From positions 1 to 10,860 of the forward strand of contig JAPOOQ010000093.1 of assembly GCA_026713345.1 (NCBI GenBank): a stretch of 10,860 nt of DNA, read 5' to 3'. Both the position numbers and the translations under genes were made by a program. Positions 6,193 through 10,860 of the stretch are shown here, one piece after another (within the stretch, counting starts at the first letter, position 1; the number at the start of each line of letters is the position of its first letter). The notes beneath the pieces were generated by a model. It was not told the origin of the DNA. It saw only the letters and a program-made list of their open reading frames with translations, and ran no database searches. The DNA comes from Gemmatimonadota bacterium. Its GTDB lineage: Bacteria; Gemmatimonadota; Gemmatimonadetes; Longimicrobiales; Gaopeijiaceae.

Positions 6193-9100
6193 TTATGAGT
6201 CGGTGGGCGTTGCGGAATCGGACGCGGCCGCGCCTCCTCCTGCGGCACTCACCGCTCGGACTTCCACGTTCACTGCGGTCCCGTTGGTCAGGCCAGTGAT
6301 CGTGTACGTCCTGCCCGAGGCACCTCCGCTCACGATTGTCCAGGTATCCGTATCCGCAAGGTCGTCGGTGGACCACCGGATCTCGTAGTGAGTGATGTCC
6401 GACGTGCCGGCGGCTGTCGGCGGATTCCAGTTCACCTCCAACTGCGTGTTACCTACGGTCAGGCCGAAGCTCGTCGGTGCTCCCGGCGCCTCGTCGTCGT
6501 CGGTGATCGTGATCGCCTCGGACGTAGCCGTATCGTTGGCGTTGTCGGCTATTGCGACCACCATGAACGTGTTGTCGGCGTCGATCAGGTTCGGAATCGC
6601 GAACACTTTCGTGGTACCCACAGTAGATCCCGCCTCGATTATCACGGTGGCATTCGAAACCCCCGCCAAGTGGGTGCTATCCGGGGCTACCGAAACCGTA
6701 ACGTCCTCCCTGGTGGGTTGTGTCAGCGTAAGGGTGACCTCGGCCGTGTCCGTTCCGGCTTCAACAAGCGTGGCCGGGCTCACCGCGATCGTGAGGTCCG
6801 GCTGCGCCTTGACCGTCGTACTGGCCGATTCACCATCGCCCAGCGCGCTCACGGCGTGCACCGTGAAGGTGTACGTAACGCCGTTCACGAGGTTCGTCAG
6901 GCTCGCCGTCAGATTGGCGGGATCGTCGAGACCAGTGTCCACCGTGTTCGTTACCGGAGCCGTGGCAGGTGCGGTGAGCTCCCACTCGTAGCTCGTAATC
7001 GGCATGCTTCCGATCGAGCTTGGCGCAGTCCAGGTCACAGTTGCGGACTGGTCGCCAGGTGTCGCCTCGAGGTTCCTCGGCGCGGAAGCCACCAGCTCGT
7101 CGTCCGTGACGGCGACTTCAACAGTGTCCACCGTCATCGACGTATCGCTGCTGGTCCCGGTGACCTCTACGGTCACTGGCGTCTCGTTGTGCACCGTGTC
7201 GGTGGGTGCCATAAAGGTCGCCTCACCGGCGCCCTCAGTGGCTCCTGGCAAGAACGTCAGAACGCCGCCGCCCGGCATCACCATTACCGTGAACGTATCC
7301 GTCTGGGCCACGTCCACCGTTGCGCTCACAGTCACTTCGCCACCCTCGGCAACCGGATTCGGCGATGCCGACAGTGTCACCGCTGCGGGCGCCCGCGTCA
7401 CGGTTACCGTGTAGGTCATGGTCGCGCTGCTGTCTTCCGACGTGACCATGGCGGTGATTTCGGTGTTACCAACATCCAGGTCGACCTGGTGGCCGGCCTC
7501 AACCGTGTCCGCGTCTACCGGCATGATCACCACGCCTGCTGCGTAGTCGCTGTTCGCCGTCGCTGTCACGGTAACCGAAGCCGTGCCGTTACCGACCTCG
7601 GCCGTGTAGGCCATGGTGCTGTCGGCGAACTCTGGATCAAGCATTCCGTCACTGAGGCTCAGCGCGCTCAGCGTGGCATCCGACGAGGGAGTCCTCGCCG
7701 TTTCCGTAGCCGTGAAGTCCTCAATCGACTTGCTCTCGCCCGGACCCACGCTCACGCGCTGGGTTGCGCTGAAGTCGTAGCCGTCCTTCGAAGCCGTGAC
7801 GTCGTAGTTGCCGAACGGAACGAAGAGGCTGTAGATGCCGGTCACGCCGGTTACGGCGGTATCGACGGCCGTTCCGCCAACCTGCTCCGCTACAACCGTT
7901 GCGCCCTCCATCGGCCTGCCACCACTCGACACCCTACCCGAGATCGTGGCCTTTGCGAAGCCGGTGAAGCTGATTCCTGAAATCGACGATCCTTCAATGG
8001 CCGAGACATCGATCTCGGCTGGCGTGAAGGACATGTCGTCCTTCGTTGCGGACATCGCAACCGTCGTACCCGCAGCTTGTGCCACAACGGTCGCCGAGTA
8101 GTTGCCGTCGGCGTCCGTCACGAGCTTGCCACGGTTGACACCGGACCTGGCCGCGTTGAGCGGAGCCACGGCACTAAGCGTGTCTCCGGGGTAGTCCACC
8201 CAGATCGCCGCGCCCGCCACCGGAGCGCCGGTGCCGCTGGCAATGACCCTACCACTGATCGTGGCGGTCTTCGTGGAGCCAGCGATGGTGACGTTGACCT
8301 CCATCGGGGTGTTCGCGGCAAAGTCAACTTCGCCGAGGGTGTTTGTGGAGCTATGGCCTGGGTGGTTGGTCTCCACGAAGATCTTGTTGCGGTACCACAC
8401 AAAGTTGATCCGGCGCGTCTGGGCCGGGAAACCCTCCGCGGTGTAGCGGCCGAACTCGTCGGTCGTGGCGGTCACGCCGTTGACATGAACGGTCACGTCT
8501 TCAACCGGGAAGCCGTTGCTGCCCGTAACCCGGCCGTAGACGAAGCCCGTGGTCGGTGTTACGTCGAGCTGGAGATCGCCTGCGAGTGGGTTGAGGCTAC
8601 TGCCGAGGGCGACCGCGTCGTGAGGCGCCCCCACATTCGCCACCCAGCCGGGTGGCGGGGTGACCTTGTAGACGCCGGCGGCCTTCCGGAGCGTGTCGTC
8701 AACCTCCTCCATGCCCCAGATGAACTGCTTGCGATCGTCGTGGCGAGTAGCGCGGCTGTTGGTGCTCGCGGCCGTGAAGCTCTCGTCTGTGCCCGCAAGG
8801 TTCTCACCTTCGACCTTGGCCAGCGTGACCGTCGTTCCGGGCACGTGCCAGAGATCGCGTTCCACCCACCCGTCACCGCTGGAAGCCGGCACGAAGATGT
8901 GCTTCCATGCCTGCCCGTAGACGCGATAGGTGCTGACGAAGGCGAACGACGCGCACTCGCCGAAGCGCTGGCCGGTCGGATCCGTGCGCATCAGCGGGCA
9001 CAGCTCCACCGTGTGGTGAAAGCCGCCGTCGTCACCGAAGGCGCCGCCCATGATGCCATTACCGTCCTGGTCCGTGTACGCGGCAAGCTCGTCGGCATGC

Positions 9101-10860
9101 CCCTGACCCTTGAGGAGCCTGACCTTGCTCGCCTCCAAGTCCGCCGTGACGATGACCTGTGCGTCCGCCGGCACCTGCTTGAAGGTGACCACGCCGCCAG
9201 CGTCAGTCATGTTGTCGGCCGAGCCTGGAGGATCGGGATTCCACTCCGCCGTCGTGAACTCGCGGGAACGTCCGCTCGATCTCTCGATGTGCCGGATGTC
9301 GACATCGACCACCCCGGACGCTCTTGCGTCGCCGCCCAGGACGTTGCCCGTGTAGCCGAGGACCTGGTCCCGCTCGTGGTGCACGTAGACCTTGAGTGTC
9401 TGGGTCGTGTACTTCACTTCGATCGTGCCGGCGTCCATGGTGGCGGGCAACGAAAGGCCATGGTGCACGTGTTCAAGCTCGGTGCCCTTGTAGCTTTCGC
9501 CACCGTCGAGCGTATTGGCCTGGTTGCCTGCAACGGCAACCGTGTAGGTCTTCGGAAGGTCGGCAGCATCAACGACCTCGGAGAACGATGCCGTGCCGTC
9601 CGCACCCAGCGCTTCGGGTGCTCCGTCAACTGCGTCGTCCCCGGACGAGACGCTGATCGCCCATCCGCCGAGCGCCTTGCCGCCGCCCATGTCGGTGGTG
9701 ATCGTGGCGCCGCTGAACGAGAAGTCGGCTTTCAGGTTGACGATGTCGGCCTCGTTTCCGGCCATGGTCGCCGGGTACTTCGGATTCCACGGCACCGGCT
9801 GCATCATGCCGGAGGTGTGGAAGTCGCCCTCGGGTGGCTCGACCGCGGCGTAGACCGTGTTGTCGTCCGTGCCGGCCCGCGCAATGCGGATCGCTGTCAA
9901 GCCGGTCTCGCCGGTTTCGGCGTCGGTGATCTTGAGCTCACCGGCCATGTCCGAGTAGAGCGTGACCGTGGCGCCGGCCAGAGGCGCGCCTCTGTTCTCG
10001 CCGGCCTTCAGCGTGACTCCGAAGTGGACCGTCGTGTGCGTGATGTCGATCGGAATCTGACGTGACGCCTGTTGACCGACAGTGATAGCCATCGGATAAC
10101 CCGTGGCGGGTCCGCCGTAGGCGTAATCCCGCAGTAGCTGGAGCAACGCGGACGGCGTTGTGGCTGGGAGGCCGGTATAGACCAACTGGTACTGACCCGC
10201 CTTGAGCCCTGAAAAAACGATCCCCCCGGTCGGCGATATCGTGCCAGACTGCATGTCAAGGACCCCTGGACCTCTCAGCGACACCACCTGCGACACCGCC
10301 TGTCCCACCATATCCAGAGGAATACCGAGCTTGGCTATTTCCGCCAGCATCTCTGTCGACGGGAATGCTTCCTCGCCCTCGTCGTACGCGTCGTTCTTGC
10401 CCGCCTCGTCGACGTACATCATTACGGTGAGACTGGCCGTGCGATCATGCGTTCCCATGAAGTTGACGATCTGCGTGTCGTCATCGCCGAGCGACACGTC
10501 CATCGAGGTCGTCTCGAAGTCGTACGCGACGTCGTCGTAGTCGGAGATCGTGACCGTGTAGTCGCCCTCGGCCAGACCGGCGATGGCGTACTGGCCGCTC
10601 GCGTCGGTCATCGACGTCATGTCCTCGTCGAGGTCGTCGCCCGAAAGCGTCACGGTGACGCTGTCGAGGCCGTCGCCCTCAACGCTGACGCGGCCGCTGA
10701 TGCCGGATGTCCGGAGCAGGATGCCCTCGAACGGCACCGTCGCCGTTTCGCCGAGCGCGAGCGCGACGTTCTTCGAGGTCGTCTCGAACGAGAAGTCGTC
10801 CGTGTCGTACCCGCTGATCCCGACCTGGAAGTTGCCGGCCGGAAGATCGCTGAACGCGTA
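6193..10860 (-). CDS. Giant multidomain surface/secreted protein (carboxypeptidase-regulatory-like, cadherin-like, Calx-beta-like, FN3), 5'-truncated
   Basis: The frame is open to the right edge and stops at TAA 6193-6195, giving 1555 codons; the true start lies outside. Residues here are numbered from the internal methionine codon at 10737. A 90-residue repeat of the ISGRV / YAIAGLAEGDY type lies at the N-terminus. A Ca-loop-like DEAGKNDAYDEGE (110-122) follows. Further beta-sandwich modules of the ISGRV type lie at about 730-817, 825-926 and 928-1010, a cadherin-like module at about 1016-1117, Calx-beta-like modules at about 1118-1214 and 1313-1415, and FN3 domains at about 1217-1312 and 1416-1514. 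Residues of about 97-240 and 440-720 are not clearly assigned; the latter contains the only two Cys (C580, C595) and another Ca-loop-like DQDGNG. There is no enzyme motif, membrane anchor or familiar C-terminal sorting signal. The role is probably adhesion or matrix building, with the secretion route unknown. Confidence 0.87.
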   Translation of the reverse strand, partial: YAFSDLPAGNFQVGISGYDTDDFSFETTSKNVALALGETATVPFEGILLRTSGISGRVSVEGDGLDSVTVTLSGDDLDEDMTSMTDASGQYAIAGLAEGDYTVTISDYDDVAYDFETTSMDVSLGDDDTQIVNFMGTHDRTASLTVMMYVDEAGKNDAYDEGEEAFPSTEMLAEIAKLGIPLDMVGQAVSQVVSLRGPGVLDMQSGTISPTGGIVFSGLKAGQYQLVYTGLPATTPSALLQLLRDYAYGGPATGYPMAITVGQQASRQIPIDITHTTVHFGVTLKAGENRGAPLAGATVTLYSDMAGELKITDAETGETGLTAIRIARAGTDDNTVYAAVEPPEGDFHTSGMMQPVPWNPKYPATMAGNEADIVNLKADFSFSGATITTDMGGGKALGGWAISVSSGDDAVDGAPEALGADGTASFSEVVDAADLPKTYTVAVAGNQANTLDGGESYKGTELEHVHHGLSLPATMDAGTIEVKYTTQTLKVYVHHERDQVLGYTGNVLGGDARASGVVDVDIRHIERSSGRSREFTTAEWNPDPPGSADNMTDAGGVVTFKQVPADAQVIVTADLEASKVRLLKGQGHADELAAYTDQDGNGIMGGAFGDDGGFHHTVELCPLMRTDPTGQRFGECASFAFVSTYRVYGQAWKHIFVPASSGDGWVERDLWHVPGTTVTLAKVEGENLAGTDESFTAASTNSRATRHDDRKQFIWGMEEVDDTLRKAAGVYKVTPPPGWVANVGAPHDAVALGSSLNPLAGDLQLDVTPTTGFVYGRVTGSNGFPVEDVTVHVNGVTATTDEFGRYTAEGFPAQTRRINFVWYRNKIFVETNHPGHSSTNTLGEVDFAANTPMEVNVTIAGSTKTATISGRVIASGTGAPVAGAAIWVDYPGDTLSAVAPLNAARSGVNRGKLVTDADGNYSATVVAQAAGTTVAMSATKDDMSFTPAEIDVSAIEGSSISGISFTGFAKATISGRVSSGGRPMEGATVVAEQVGGTAVDTAVTGVTGIYSLFVPFGNYDVTASKDGYDFSATQRVSVGPGESKSIEDFTATETARTPSSDATLSALSLSDGMLDPEFADSTMAYTAEVGNGTASVTVTATANSDYAAGVVIMPVDADTVEAGHQVDLDVGNTEITAMVTSEDSSATMTYTVTVTRAPAAVTLSASPNPVAEGGEVTVSATVDVAQTDTFTVMVMPGGGVLTFLPGATEGAGEATFMAPTDTVHNETPVTVEVTGTSSDTSMTVDTVEVAVTDDELVASAPRNLEATPGDQSATVTWTAPSSIGSMPITSYEWELTAPATAPVTNTVDTGLDDPANLTASLTNLVNGVTYTFTVHAVSALGDGESASTTVKAQPDLTIAVSPATLVEAGTDTAEVTLTLTQPTREDVTVSVAPDSTHLAGVSNATVIIEAGSTVGTTKVFAIPNLIDADNTFMVVAIADNANDTATSEAITITDDDEAPGAPTSFGLTVGNTQLEVNWNPPTAAGTSDITHYEIRWSTDDLADTDTWTIVSGGASGRTYTITGLTNGTAVNVEVRAVSAAGGGAAASDSATPTDS
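10444..10590 (-). repeat. 90-residue-period repeat, copy B
   Basis: This encodes residues 50-98 of the giant protein, YAIAGLAEGDYTVTIS followed by a Tyr/Asp stretch and FETTSMDVSLG. It matches 10714-10860 at an offset of exactly 270 bases. At DNA level the 15-mer cgaggtcgtctcgaa is identical in both copies (10504-10518 and 10774-10788). Confidence 0.7.
10714..10860 (-). repeat. 90-residue-period repeat, copy A (truncated by window)
   Basis: This encodes YAFSDLPAGNFQVGIS, then FETTSKNVALALGE, the counterpart of the copy at 10444-10590. Because the repeat continues in register to the window edge, the upstream part of the gene probably holds more copies. Confidence 0.7.

Noticed and set aside
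6388..7980. A 530-codon plus-strand open frame
   Set aside because: Also antisense to the giant gene and very Arg-rich; no domain or start signal found.
8077..10065. A 662-codon plus-strand open frame
   Set aside because: Antisense to the giant surface-protein gene, with an Arg/Gly/Val/His/Asp-rich sequence and no family motif; it is a shadow of GC-rich codon structure.

Overview
The window is GC-rich chromosomal-type bacterial DNA, with high-GC codon use, Shine-Dalgarno sites, and one TTG start. Large FN3/carboxypeptidase-regulatory-like surface proteins, a bacterial GPP34 protein, a LuxR-type regulator and a kinase-regulator fusion together would fit a Gemmatimonadota-like or similar environmental bacterium. 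That placement is inference from gene style. No marker gene, rRNA, tRNA, CRISPR array, transposase, origin or attachment site is visible.

Layout. The left edge holds the C-terminal end of a plus-strand protein with two near-identical fibronectin type III (FN3) units joined by a GGGGS-type linker (1-614). A plus-strand gene for a GPP34 (GOLPH3/Vps74-like) protein follows (705-1472). After a short AT-rich, motif-dense regulatory region comes a plus-strand LuxR-family regulator (1600-2733). It converges tail-to-tail, with only 33 bases between stop codons, on a minus-strand gene for one polypeptide carrying GAF, PAS, HisKA, HATPase_c, receiver and OmpR-type winged-helix domains (2767-5067, TTG start). 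Upstream of that, also on the minus strand, is a membrane-tail-anchored protein with a DnaQ/RNase T-like fold in which the catalytic acids appear to be lost (5228-6088). The right half (6193-10860) is one minus-strand reading frame, open at the window edge, for a very large modular surface or secreted protein made of carboxypeptidase-regulatory-like, cadherin-like, Calx-beta-like and FN3 modules. It is followed by a strong hairpin terminator (6130-6159).

How the genes may work together. The LuxR gene and the kinase-regulator gene each have an upstream region with the same 12-mer (ATTGTGAGAACA) and the same 8-mer (TGATCGTG), in the same order and in the same orientation relative to the downstream gene. 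This suggests the two regulators share an operator or cross-regulate each other, and it is the most testable system-level signal here. The flanking FN3-rich proteins are possible outputs, but nothing in the sequence proves that link. The non-catalytic-looking exonuclease homologue with a C-terminal membrane anchor is the most unusual single protein.
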